Part shown: positions 17,067 to 24,671 of the stretch, one piece after another
Layout of the letters: each line of letters begins with the position of its first letter
Position numbering within the stretch: the first letter of the stretch is position 1
Assembly (NCBI RefSeq): GCF_014395785.1
Contig: NZ_CP060713.1
Location: forward strand, 4,368,501 to 4,432,500
Reading direction: 5' to 3'
DNA: 64,000 bases
Source: Nocardioides mesophilus
GTDB taxonomy: Bacteria; Actinomycetota; Actinomycetes; Propionibacteriales; Nocardioidaceae
The notes under the pieces: model-generated
What the model was told of the DNA's origin: nothing
The model's database searches: none
The model's input: only the letters and a program-made list of their open reading frames with translations
Made by a program: the position numbers and the translations under genes

Positions 17067-17122
17067 GAGCACCCCACGAGGCCGGCCGCGCCCTCCGCAC
17101 GCGCGGAGGGACTCCCGCATGA
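17063..17122 (+). CDS. 19-residue coupling ORF between cphB and cphA
   Basis: ATG 17063 overlaps the cphB stop as ATGA, and its TGA overlaps the cphA ATG as ATGA. A canonical AAGGAG (17050-17055) lies 7 nt upstream of its start. The product would be MRAPHEAGRALRTRGGTPA, with no recognisable domain. The ORF spans a perfect 8-bp hairpin (17091-17110) that contains the cphA Shine-Dalgarno, so translating it would open that hairpin. It is more likely a cis-acting regulatory ORF than a functional peptide. Confidence 0.55.
   Translation: MRAPHEAGRALRTRGGTPA
17091..17110 (+). promoter_or_regulatory. Hairpin sequestering the cphA ribosome binding site
   Basis: CCCTCCGC / GCGGAGGG with loop ACGC. 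The 3' arm holds GGAGGG (17105-17110), which is the only Shine-Dalgarno for the cphA ATG at 17119 (8-nt spacer). Confidence 0.55.
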
Positions 17123-19902
17123 CCGAGCAGGTCCGCAACGCCAGCCGCCCCGGGCCGGACCTGTCGATCCTGGAGACGCGGGTCTACCGCGGCGCCAACG
17201 TCTGGTCCTACGACAAGGCGATCCACCTCGTGGTGGACCTCGGCTCGCTCGAGGACTTCCCGACCAGCGCGCTGCCCGGCTTCACCGAGCACCTGCTGCA
17301 GATGCTGCCCGGGCTGCGGGAGCACTCCTGCTCGCGGGGTCGCCGCGGCGGCTTCGTGGAGCGGCTCACCGAAGGCACCTGGCTCGGTCACGTCACCGAG
17401 CACGTCGCGCTGGCGCTGCAGCAGGTCGTCGGCCACGACGTACGACGCGGCAAGACCCGCCAGGTCAAGGGCGTGCCCGGGCGCTACAACATCGTCTACG
17501 GGTACGTCGACGAGCAGGTCGGTCTGGCCGCGGCCCGGCTCGCGGTCCGGCTGGTCAACCACCTCGTCGAGGCCGATCCGGAGCTGGACTGGGACAGCGA
17601 GCTGGAGGCGTTCATCCTCCGCGCCGAGCGCACCGCCTTCGGGCCCTCCACCCAGGCGATCATCGACGAGGCCGTCTCCCGGGACGTCCCGTGGATCCGG
17701 CTCAACCAGCACTCACTGGTCCAGCTCGGGCAGGGCGTGCACCAGAAGCGGATCCGCGCCACCATGACCTCCGCGACCAGCGCGATCGCCGTGGACGTCG
17801 CCTCCGACAAGGACCTCACCACCCGGCTGCTCGGGGCGGCCGGGCTGCCGGTGCCCAAGCAGGAGTCGGTGCGCACCGTGGAGCAGGCGGTCGCGGTGGC
17901 CAAGCGGATCGGCTTCCCGGTCGTGATCAAGCCGCTGGACGGCAACCACGGCCGCGGGGTGTGCCTGGACCTGCAGGACGAGGACGAGGTGCGGACGGCC
18001 TTCCCGATCGCCGAGGGCGAGTCCCGCGGCGGCCGGGTGATCGTCGAGTCCTACATCACCGGGCGCGACTACCGGTGCCTGATCATCGACGGCCGGCTGG
18101 CCGCGGTCGCCGAGCGGGTGCCCGCGCACGTCGTCGGCGACGGCCGGAGCAGCATCGAGGAGCTGGTCGAGCTGACCAACGCCGATCCGCGGCGCGGCGT
18201 CGGCCACGAGAAGGTGCTGACCCGGATCAAGGTCGATGCCGCCGCGGTCGCGCTGCTCGCCGACCAGGGCTTCGGGCTCGACGACGTACCCCCGGCCGGG
18301 GAGATGGTGAAGCTCACCCTGACCGGCAACATGTCCACCGGCGGCATCTCGATCGACCGCACCTTCGAGGCGCACCCGGAGAACGTCGAGATCGCCGAGG
18401 AGGCCGCCCGGATCGTGGGGCTGGACATCGCCGGCATCGACTTCATCTGCCCCGACATCACCGAGCCGGTCCGCGAGACCGGGGGCGCTATCTGCGAGGT
18501 GAACGCCGCCCCGGGGTTCCGGATGCACACGCACCCGACCATCGGCGACCCGCAGTTCATCTCCAAGCCGGTGGTGGACATGCTGTTCCCGCCGGGCGCG
18601 GCGAGCCGGATCCCGATCGTGGCCGTCACCGGCACCAACGGCAAGACCACGACCGCGCGGATGATCTCGCACATCTTCAAGGGCATGGGCCGCAAGGTCG
18701 GCATGACCTCCACCGACGGCGTGGTGATCGACGAGCGGCTGGTGATCCGCTCCGACGCGTCCGGGCCGAAGTCGGCGCGGATGGTGCTGCAGAACCCGCG
18801 GGTGGACTTCGCGGTCTTCGAGGTCGCCCGCGGCGGCATCCTGCGCGAGGGGCTCGGCTACGAGCGCAACGACGTCGCGGTGGTCCTCAACGTGCAGCCC
18901 GACCACCTCGGCCTGCGCGGCATCGACACCGTCGAGCAGCTCGCCGACGTCAAGGCGGTCCTCGTCGAGGCGGTGCCGCGCGACGGCCACGCGGTGCTCA
19001 ACGCCGACGACCCGCTGGTGCGCAACATGCGCCGTCGCTGCTCGGGGCAGGTGGTCTGGATCTCGATGGCCGAGCCCGGCTCGGAGGTCCGCGACATGAT
19101 CGACCAGCACTGCCGTCGCGGCGGCAAGGCGCTGGTGCTCGAGCCGAGCGAGCGCGGCGAGATGATCGTGGTCAAGCACGGGCGCCGCGAGATGCAGCTG
19201 GCCTGGACGCACCTGCTGCCCTCGACGTTCAGCGGCCGGGCACGGATGAACGTGCAGAACGCGCTCGCGGCCGCCGGGGCGGCGTTCGCGGCCGGTGCGC
19301 CCCTGCACGACATCCGGCAGGGGCTGCGGACGTTCTCGACCAACTACTACCTCTCCCCCGGCCGGCTCAACGAGGTCGAGGTCAACGGCCGCAACGTGAT
19401 CGTGGACTACTGCCACAACGCGCCGGGGATGCGGATGCTGGGCGACTTCGTCGACCGGGTCGGGGAGAGCCTCGAGTCGACCAGCGACCTGACCAAGCCG
19501 TCCCGCATCGGCGTGGTCTCCACCGCCGGAGACCGCCGCGACGCCGACATGCGCGAGCTCGGCGCGGTGGCGGCGCAGCACTTCGACGTCGTGGTGGTCC
19601 GCGAGGACGTGGCGCTGCGCGGCCGCCAGCGCGGCGAGACCGCCGCGTTGGTCGCCGAGGGGGTCCGGCAGAGCATGGCCGACGGGGCCCGCTGCAAGCA
19701 GCTCGAGGTGATCACCGAGGAGATCGCCGCGGTCCGGCACGCCATGTCCCGGGCCAACGCCGGGGACCTGGTGGTGCTCTGCGTGGACAAGCACCCGGCG
19801 GTCATGCAGGAGCTGGAGACCTGGTCCCAGCAGGCCCAGGCCGGCTCGGGGACCGCCGCCGGCGGCGACCCGGACTTCTCCCCCGCCCCCGCTCCCGCCT
19901 GA
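17119..19902 (+). CDS. cphA: Cyanophycin synthetase CphA
   Basis: 927 residues, slightly longer than the usual 870-900. The N domain (SILETRVYRGANVW to about residue 160) is followed by the ATP-grasp domain (residues about 215-490, with FPVVIKPLDGNHGRGV and AICEVNAAPGF) that adds aspartate. The Mur-ligase-like domain (P-loop GTNGKTTTAR from residue 505, then VDYCHNAPGMRML) adds arginine to the side chain. The product is a cytoplasmic nitrogen/carbon reserve. Translation appears coupled to cphB through the small ORF. The C-terminus (AQAGSGTAAGGDPDFSPAPAPA) is disordered. Confidence 0.97.
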   Translation: MTEQVRNASRPGPDLSILETRVYRGANVWSYDKAIHLVVDLGSLEDFPTSALPGFTEHLLQMLPGLREHSCSRGRRGGFVERLTEGTWLGHVTEHVALALQQVVGHDVRRGKTRQVKGVPGRYNIVYGYVDEQVGLAAARLAVRLVNHLVEADPELDWDSELEAFILRAERTAFGPSTQAIIDEAVSRDVPWIRLNQHSLVQLGQGVHQKRIRATMTSATSAIAVDVASDKDLTTRLLGAAGLPVPKQESVRTVEQAVAVAKRIGFPVVIKPLDGNHGRGVCLDLQDEDEVRTAFPIAEGESRGGRVIVESYITGRDYRCLIIDGRLAAVAERVPAHVVGDGRSSIEELVELTNADPRRGVGHEKVLTRIKVDAAAVALLADQGFGLDDVPPAGEMVKLTLTGNMSTGGISIDRTFEAHPENVEIAEEAARIVGLDIAGIDFICPDITEPVRETGGAICEVNAAPGFRMHTHPTIGDPQFISKPVVDMLFPPGAASRIPIVAVTGTNGKTTTARMISHIFKGMGRKVGMTSTDGVVIDERLVIRSDASGPKSARMVLQNPRVDFAVFEVARGGILREGLGYERNDVAVVLNVQPDHLGLRGIDTVEQLADVKAVLVEAVPRDGHAVLNADDPLVRNMRRRCSGQVVWISMAEPGSEVRDMIDQHCRRGGKALVLEPSERGEMIVVKHGRREMQLAWTHLLPSTFSGRARMNVQNALAAAGAAFAAGAPLHDIRQGLRTFSTNYYLSPGRLNEVEVNGRNVIVDYCHNAPGMRMLGDFVDRVGESLESTSDLTKPSRIGVVSTAGDRRDADMRELGAVAAQHFDVVVVREDVALRGRQRGETAALVAEGVRQSMADGARCKQLEVITEEIAAVRHAMSRANAGDLVVLCVDKHPAVMQELETWSQQAQAGSGTAAGGDPDFSPAPAPA

Positions 19903-19937
19903 GCGTCCCACCCGCGCGTCCCACCTGCCCCACGACT

Positions 19938-20015
19938 ACCACGGTATGCCGGACGTCTGACGCTTCCCATGGGCCACCGCCCATGGGAAGCGTCAGAACG
20001 CCGACATCCCGTGGT
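19938..20015. terminator. 78-bp imperfect palindrome between convergent cphA and Mur ligase genes
   Basis: The core is a perfect 18-bp inverted repeat (CTGACGCTTCCCATGGGC at 19957-19974 with its complement at 19979-19996) and a CACC loop. Outer arms ACCACGG / CCGTGGT (19938-19944, 20009-20015) extend it through partly matched flanks. It has no T-tract. It is most likely a bidirectional terminator, but it is unusually long. Confidence 0.65.
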
Positions 20016-20017
20016 GA

Positions 20018-21729
20018 TCAGGAGGCGTGCGCGGCGCGGACCTTCGCGCGGAGCTCCTCCGGACCGTCGACGCTGAAGCCGGCGCCGGCCAGCCAGTCGT
20101 AGACGCCCTGCCGGTCCTCGTGGCACATCAGGCCCACCACGTCGCACGGACCCGCCTGGGCCACCAGCGCGTCGAGGCCGGCGACCTCGGTGGGGTACGA
20201 CGCCACGTCCGCGACGCCGACCCGGGAGGCGCCGCGGCGGAAAAGCTCGTCGAGCTCGACGGTCGAGCGGCCGCGGAGGTAGCCGTCCTTGTGCGCGACC
20301 ACGACGACGTCGGCGTCGCGGGCCCCCATCTCCCCCAGCGCCTCGACCAGGTCGTCCTGCCGGTCGCCGACGGCGCCCAGGCCGAGCAGCAGCCGGCCCT
20401 CCGGGCGGCGCACGCCGTTCATGATCTCCAGCAGCGCCTCCAGGCCGGCCTCGTTGTGGGCCAGGTCCACGACAACGGTCAGGTCGCCGCGGCCGAAGCA
20501 GTTCATCCGGCCGGGGTTGTGCTCCGGGTCGGGCCGGAACGACGTCAGCCCGGCCACCACGGCTTCCCGGGGCAGCCCGACGGCCAGCGCCGCCGACGCC
20601 GCGGCGAGCGCGTTCTCCACGTTGAACCGGGACAGTCCGGCGAGCGTCATCGGGATGTCGACGACCTCGACGAGCGGGTCGGCGTCCTGGTCCGGCAGCA
20701 GCACGCACAACCAGCCGTCGATGATCGTGGTGGCCCGGCCGCCGTCGTTGAGGACCTCGCGCACCGCCGGGGAGTCGGGGTCGCGCGAGAACACCCACGG
20801 GCTCGCCTTGATCGCGCCCCGGGTGGCCAGCACCCGCGGGTCGTCGCCGTTGAGCACCGCCCAGCCACCGGGGCGGGTGATCCGCGAGACCACGCCCTTG
20901 ACCTCGGCGAGCTGGTCGAGCGTGTCGATGCCGTGCAGCCCCAGGTGGTCGGCCGAGACGTTGGTGAAGACCGAGACGTCGTTCCAGGCGACGCCGATGC
21001 CCTTGAGCAGGATGCCGCCCCGCGCGGTCTCGGTGACGGCGAGCTGCACCTGCGGCTGGGCGAGCACCCGGCCGGCGCCGCTGGGGCCGGAGTAGTCGCC
21101 GGCCTCCACGAGCACGCCGTCGACGTAGATGCCGTCGGTGCTCGACCAGCCGACGTGCAACCCCTGGGTGCGGGCGATGTGGGCGATCATCCGCGAGGTG
21201 GTGGTCTTGCCGTTGGTGCCGGTGACCGCGACCACCGGGATCCGCGGGCGGATCGTGGTCGGCCCCCACCGGGGTCCGCGGCACCGACGGACCGCGCGGC
21301 GGTGGCCACCAGCGCGTCCAGGTCGGGGCCGCGGTCCTCTGCGGCGGGGGCGGCCAGGCCGTCGAGCACCTCGGCGACGGCGCGACCGAGCGCCTGGCCG
21401 CGGCCGCGGTGCCGCCACGGGTAGGCCACCACGACCTGGTGGACGTCATGGGTGGGACGCACCCGGACGGCGAGCCGGGTGGTCCCGGACTCGACCGCCA
21501 CCTGGCGCACCAGCCGGGCCACCGCCCGCGCCGCGAACCGCTGCCGGAAACCGCTGCCCGGGGCCCCGGGGCGGACCCGGGTGAGCCCGATCCGCGCGGC
21601 GAGCCGGCGGACCCGCTCGTCCGGCGCGTCGATCAACGCGGAGAGGTCGAGGGTCAGCTTGATCGCTGCCCGGGGGAAGTAGAGGTTGGGCCCTTCGAGC
21701 ACCCGGAGCTCGACAAGTGCGGTGGTCAC
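20018..21729 (-). pseudogene. CphA-like Mur ligase lacking ATP-grasp domain; frameshifted as given
   Basis: Two overlapping frames together encode about 570 residues. The N part (from GTG 21729: VELRVLEGPNLYFPRAAIKL) resembles the CphA N domain (LETRVYRGAN...IHLVVDL). The second part has a Mur ligase P-loop (VTGTNGKTTTSRM), ARGGILLKGIG, VSADHLGLHGIDT and VVVDLAHNEAGLEALL, aligning motif by motif with the CphA Mur domain. The ATP-grasp domain in between is absent. The frame breaks in a run of five C at 21263-21267 (plus strand). One extra base there gives an uninterrupted gene (DPGGG then PTTIRPRIPVVAVTG), so it is probably intact in the organism. The substrate is unknown. It is convergent with cphA. 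Confidence 0.8.
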
Positions 21730-21736
21730 CGGCGGC

Positions 21737-21742
21737 ACGCTA
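21737..21742 (-). promoter_or_regulatory. -10 box TAGCGT for CphA-like Mur ligase (leaderless)
   Basis: TAGCGT on the minus strand, 7 nt before the GTG at 21729. This supports that start and an expressed gene. Confidence 0.5.
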
Positions 21743-21772
21743 CCGAAGCCTCCGGCGGACGCGGCGGGAGCC

Positions 21773-22543
21773 TCAGGCTCCCATCGCGTGGTAGCCGCCG
21801 TCGACGTGCACGATCTCGCCGGTGGTGGCGGGGAAGAAGTCCGAGAGCAGCGCCACGACCGCACGCGCGGTGGGCACGGAGTCCTTCTCGTCCCAGCCCA
21901 GGGGCGAGCGGTCGCTCCACATCGACTCGAGCTCCTCGAAGCCGGGGATCGCCTTGGCGGCCAGCGTCTTGAGCGGTCCGGCGGAGACCAGGTTGCAGCG
22001 CACGCCCTGCGGCCCGAGGTCGCGGGCGAGGTAGCGCGAGCACGACTCCAGCCCGGCCTTCGCCACGCCCATCCAGTCGTACGCCGGCCAGGCCACCGTC
22101 GCGTCGAAGGTCATCCCGACCACCGAGCCGCCGCCGCCCATCAGCGGGAGGCAGGCGGTGGCCAGCGACTTCAGGGAGTACGCCGAGACCTGCACCGCCT
22201 GCGCGACGTCCTCCCACGGGCCCTCGAGGAACTTGCCGCCGAGCAGCGTCTCGGGGTTGCCGTAGGCGATGGAGTGCACGACGCCGTCGAGCCCGTCCAC
22301 GTGCTCGCGCACCAGCCCGGGGAGCCGCTCGAGGTGCTCGGGGTCGGTCACGTCGAGCTCGATGACCGGGGCGGGCTGCGGGAGCCGGTTGACGATCCGC
22401 TTGGTGATGCCCAGGGCCCGGCCGAAGTTCGACACCAGCACGGTGGCGCCCTGCTCCTGGGCCACCCGGGCGACCGCGAAGCCGATCGAGCTGTCCATCG
22501 TGACCCCGGCGACCAGGATCCGTTTGCCCTCGAGAATGCCCAT
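21773..22543 (-). CDS. fabI: Enoyl-ACP reductase FabI (InhA-type)
   Basis: 256 residues of the atypical short-chain dehydrogenase fold. N-terminal GKRILVAGVTMDSSIGFAVA binds NADH; the catalytic Tyr and Lys are in WPAYDWMGVAKAGLES, spaced as in InhA (Tyr158/Lys165). It reduces the enoyl-ACP double bond in the FAS-II cycle. It follows fabG in a leftward pair, the order of fabG1-inhA in mycobacteria, with a 61-bp gap. The ATG at 22543 (MGILEGKRILV) fits the family. Confidence 0.96.
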   Translation of the reverse strand: MGILEGKRILVAGVTMDSSIGFAVARVAQEQGATVLVSNFGRALGITKRIVNRLPQPAPVIELDVTDPEHLERLPGLVREHVDGLDGVVHSIAYGNPETLLGGKFLEGPWEDVAQAVQVSAYSLKSLATACLPLMGGGGSVVGMTFDATVAWPAYDWMGVAKAGLESCSRYLARDLGPQGVRCNLVSAGPLKTLAAKAIPGFEELESMWSDRSPLGWDEKDSVPTARAVVALLSDFFPATTGEIVHVDGGYHAMGA

Positions 22544-22604
22544 GTCGGTGGTGCTCCCGTCTGTGGTGCTGCGTGCTGGACGACCTGCTGTGGTGCGGGG
22601 GTGG

Positions 22605-23309
22605 CTAGTGACCCATGCCGAGGCCGCCGTCGACCGGGATCACCGCGCCGGTGACGTAGGCCGCGCCCTCCGAGGCGAGCCAGTGCACGGTGGCGGCGAC
22701 CTCCTCGGGGGTGGCGTAGCGCTGCAGCGGGATCTGCGCCTTGTACTCCGCCTTCTTCTCCTCCGGCAGGACCGCGGTCATCTCGGTCTCGACGAAGCCG
22801 GGAGCCACCACGTTGGTGGTGATGCCGCGGCTGCCGAGCTCGCGGGCCAGGGACCGGGCCATCCCGACCAGGCCGGCCTTGCTCGCCGCGTAGTTGACCT
22901 GTCCTGCCGAGCCGAGCAGCCCGACCACGGAGGAGATCAGCACGATCCGACCGCGGCGCAGCCGCAGCATGCCCTTGGCGGCCCGCTTGGCCACCCGGAA
23001 CGAGCCGGTCAGGTTGGTGTCGATGACCCGCGACCAGTCGTCGTCGCTCATCCGGAGCACCAGGGTGTCGGCGGTGATGCCGGCGTTGGCCACCAGCACC
23101 TCGACCGGGCCGTGCGCCGCCTCGACCTCGGCGAAGGCCGCCTCGACGGCAGCCGGGTCGGTGACGTCGCACTTCACCGCCAGGACGCCGGCCGGGGGCT
23201 CCCCCGACCGGTAGGTGATCGCGACCTGGTCGCCGGAGGCGACGAACGCCTCGGCGATGGCGCGGCCGATCCCGCGGTTTCCTCCGGTGACGAGTACCGA
23301 TCTGCTCAC
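22605..23309 (-). CDS. fabG: 3-oxoacyl-ACP reductase FabG (MabA-type)
   Basis: 234 residues. The cofactor motif is TGGNRGIGRAIAEAF, followed by VANAGITADTL, catalytic Ser in VLISSVVGLLGSAGQ, and Tyr/Lys in VNYAASKAGLVGMARSLA. It carries out the first reduction of fatty-acid elongation and is first gene of the pair with fabI. The start is a GTG with no Shine-Dalgarno. Confidence 0.95.
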   Translation of the reverse strand: MSRSVLVTGGNRGIGRAIAEAFVASGDQVAITYRSGEPPAGVLAVKCDVTDPAAVEAAFAEVEAAHGPVEVLVANAGITADTLVLRMSDDDWSRVIDTNLTGSFRVAKRAAKGMLRLRRGRIVLISSVVGLLGSAGQVNYAASKAGLVGMARSLARELGSRGITTNVVAPGFVETEMTAVLPEEKKAEYKAQIPLQRYATPEEVAATVHWLASEGAAYVTGAVIPVDGGLGMGH

Positions 23310-23316
23310 GCCCGCG

Positions 23317-23322
23317 ACGCTA
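23317..23322 (-). promoter_or_regulatory. -10 box TAGCGT for fabG-fabI (leaderless)
   Basis: TAGCGT on the minus strand, 7 nt before the fabG GTG at 23309. Confidence 0.5.
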
Positions 23323-23354
23323 TCGGCTACCCACGGGTAGGCGGAATCGCGGGG

Positions 23355-23567
23355 TCAGTCGTCCTCGAGCCGGAAGCCGAGCTTCAGGCCCACCTGGAAG
23401 TGCTCGACGGCGTTGTCCTTGACCTGCCCGCGGACCTGGGTGACCTCGAACCAGTCGAGGTGGCGCAGCGTCTGGGAGGCACGCTCGATGCCGTTGCGGA
23501 TGGCCTGGTCGATGCCGTCGGGCGAGGTGCCGACGATCTCGGTGACGCGGTAGGTGCGGTTCGTCAT
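23355..23567 (-). CDS. Dodecin
   Basis: 70 residues, the full length of dodecins: TYRVTEIVGTSPDGIDQAIR, then RHLDWFEVTQVRGQV with the flavin-contacting Trp, and ending VGLKLGFRLEDD. Dodecins are dodecameric flavin-binding storage or quenching proteins. The ATG at 23567 follows AGGAG at 7 nt. A TAGAGT sequence about 50 nt upstream on the minus strand is a plausible -10, giving a conventional leader rather than a leaderless message. Confidence 0.95.
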   Translation of the reverse strand: MTNRTYRVTEIVGTSPDGIDQAIRNGIERASQTLRHLDWFEVTQVRGQVKDNAVEHFQVGLKLGFRLEDD

Positions 23568-23660
23568 GGCGCAGCTCCTGGGGTCGGCCGCGGGGCGCGG
23601 ACAGTGGGGCCACGACTCTAGTGCTGCCGCCGCCGCCCGCCCATGGCCCTCGAGGACGGT

Positions 23661-23791
23661 GCCGAGTCGGCGCATCTGCAGCGCCCCGGGCGACCCCGGC
23701 CCGCCCCGCACTGCCGAGTCGGCGCATCTGCAGCGCCCCCGGACGACCCCGGCCCGCCCCCACTGCCGAGTCGGCGCATCTGCAGCGCCCC
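23661..23791. repeat. 52-bp-period tandem repeat, three copies
   Basis: GCCGAGTCGGCGCATCTGCA followed by GCGCCCC occurs without change at 23661, 23713 and 23765, exactly 52 bp apart. The variable parts (CGGGCGACCCCGGCCCGCCC-like) are well conserved between copies 1 and 2 and diverge in copy 3. The start of the unit, GCCGAGTCGGC, is an odd palindrome. It lies in the 281-bp gap between dodecin and the DUF3099 gene, upstream of both. No cas genes or spacer diversity are present. Confidence 0.85.
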
Positions 23792-23835
23792 GGGACGACG
23801 GCGGTCGACCCCTGGGGTGGTGACCGACCGCGACG

Positions 23836-23841
23836 TAGTCT
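23836..23841 (+). promoter_or_regulatory. -10 box TAGTCT for DUF3099 gene (leaderless)
   Basis: TAGTCT lies 7 nt before the ATG at 23849, immediately downstream of the tandem repeat. Confidence 0.5.
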
Positions 23842-23848
23842 GGAGGTC

Positions 23849-24154
23849 ATGGTGCGCAGGCAGACGGACGACGCTGTCCGGATCACGAGCGCCACCCGCA
23901 GCCACAGCGACGACATCGGCACCCGCCAGCGGCGGTACCTGATCTCGATGGGGCTCCGGACGTTGTGCTTCGTGCTGGCGGTCGTCTTCATGGGCCACTG
24001 GGTGATGTGGGTGTTCCTGGTCGCCTCCTTCGTGCTGCCCTCCATCGCCGTGGTGATCGCCAACGCAGGCGCCTCCCCCGACCCCGGCGGCGGCCCGGAG
24101 CCCTTCCTGGGTGCCACGGACCGCCGTGGCCTCGAGGGTCCGCCGGCCTCCTGA
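23849..24154 (+). CDS. DUF3099 family membrane protein
   Basis: 101 residues. The N-terminus is charged (VRITSATRSHSDDIGTRQRR), followed by two membrane helices (ISMGLRTLCFVLAVVFMGHW and VMWVFLVASFVLPSIAVVIA) ending in the family's VVIANAG. The C-terminus is Gly/Pro-rich. DUF3099 proteins are small actinobacterial membrane proteins of unknown function. The frame is open well upstream through the tandem repeat, but the ATG at 23849 is chosen from the family N-terminus and the -10 spacing. Confidence 0.85.
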   Translation: MVRRQTDDAVRITSATRSHSDDIGTRQRRYLISMGLRTLCFVLAVVFMGHWVMWVFLVASFVLPSIAVVIANAGASPDPGGGPEPFLGATDRRGLEGPPAS

Positions 24155-24225
24155 ACCCCGCGAGACCGCGGACGGGAGACTGGTCCAGACACATCTGCAC
24201 AACGGTGCGTGTCACGGCTTGCTTG

Positions 24226-24255
24226 TTGGTTCCACCCCTGGCCGCGTGCAAGAAT
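24226..24255 (+). promoter_or_regulatory. Promoter of the 6C RNA
   Basis: Candidate -35 TTGGTT (24226-24231) and -10 AAGAAT (24250-24255) with an 18-bp spacer. Transcription would begin near 24262, at the base of the first 6C hairpin. Confidence 0.45.
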
Positions 24256-24261
24256 CGCTCA

Positions 24262-24347
24262 GCGCGAGTCCAGCCTCCCCCGTCTGGGCTCGCGCCCGGC
24301 GGTGCCGGACGGCTTCCCCCGTGGCCGTCCGGCACCGCTTTTCGTCT
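24262..24347 (+). ncRNA. 6C small RNA
   Basis: Two consecutive stem-loops. Hairpin 1 (24262-24295) pairs GCGCGAG.CCAG with CTGG.CTCGCGC around a CCTCCCCCGT loop. Hairpin 2 (24299-24338) is a perfect 14-bp stem around CTTCCCCCGTGG, followed by TTTTCGTCT, and serves as an intrinsic terminator. C-rich loops on two adjacent hairpins are the defining feature of the actinobacterial 6C RNA, known as B11/ncRv13660c in M. tuberculosis. That RNA is thought to pair with G-rich ribosome binding sites of target mRNAs. Loop C-runs here are five long. Confidence 0.88.
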
Positions 24348-24404
24348 CCCCGAGCCCCGCCCGTACGGCGGCGCGCCGCCCCGAGCACGAATCGAGCCGC
24401 CCCC

Positions 24405-24623
24405 ATGACCAGCGCACCGCTCACCTGCTCGGCCAAGGACTGCCGCGCACCCGCCGAGTGGATCCTGGCCTGGAACAACCCCAAGCTGCACACCCCGGAG
24501 CGCCGCAAGGAGTGGCTGGCCTGCTCCGAGCACCGTGAGCACCTCGCCGCGTTCCTGAAGGCCCGCTCGTTCCTGCGCGACGTGCGTCCCGTGCAGCCGC
24601 CGACCGCGGGCCGGACGAGCTAG
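24405..24623 (+). CDS. Small conserved Cys/His protein
   Basis: 72 residues: MTSAPLTCSAKDCRAPAEWI at the start, then LAWNNPKLHTPERRKEWLACSEHREHLAAFLKARSFLR. The pattern C-x4-C ... C-x2-H could bind zinc. I recognise it as a small actinobacterial family seen in many genomes (sometimes mislabelled acetone carboxylase) but know of no proven function. It begins about 60 nt after the 6C RNA terminator and has no clear Shine-Dalgarno. The ATG is chosen because upstream residues are Arg/Pro noise. Confidence 0.75.
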   Translation: MTSAPLTCSAKDCRAPAEWILAWNNPKLHTPERRKEWLACSEHREHLAAFLKARSFLRDVRPVQPPTAGRTS

Positions 24624-24671
24624 CACAAAACGGCCATCAGCCCCGTCCGGATACCCCACACTGGACAGAAC

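Noticed and set aside
23661-23791. CRISPR array
   Set aside because: Only three repeats, linkers of 25 bp that are themselves largely conserved, and no cas genes in the window.
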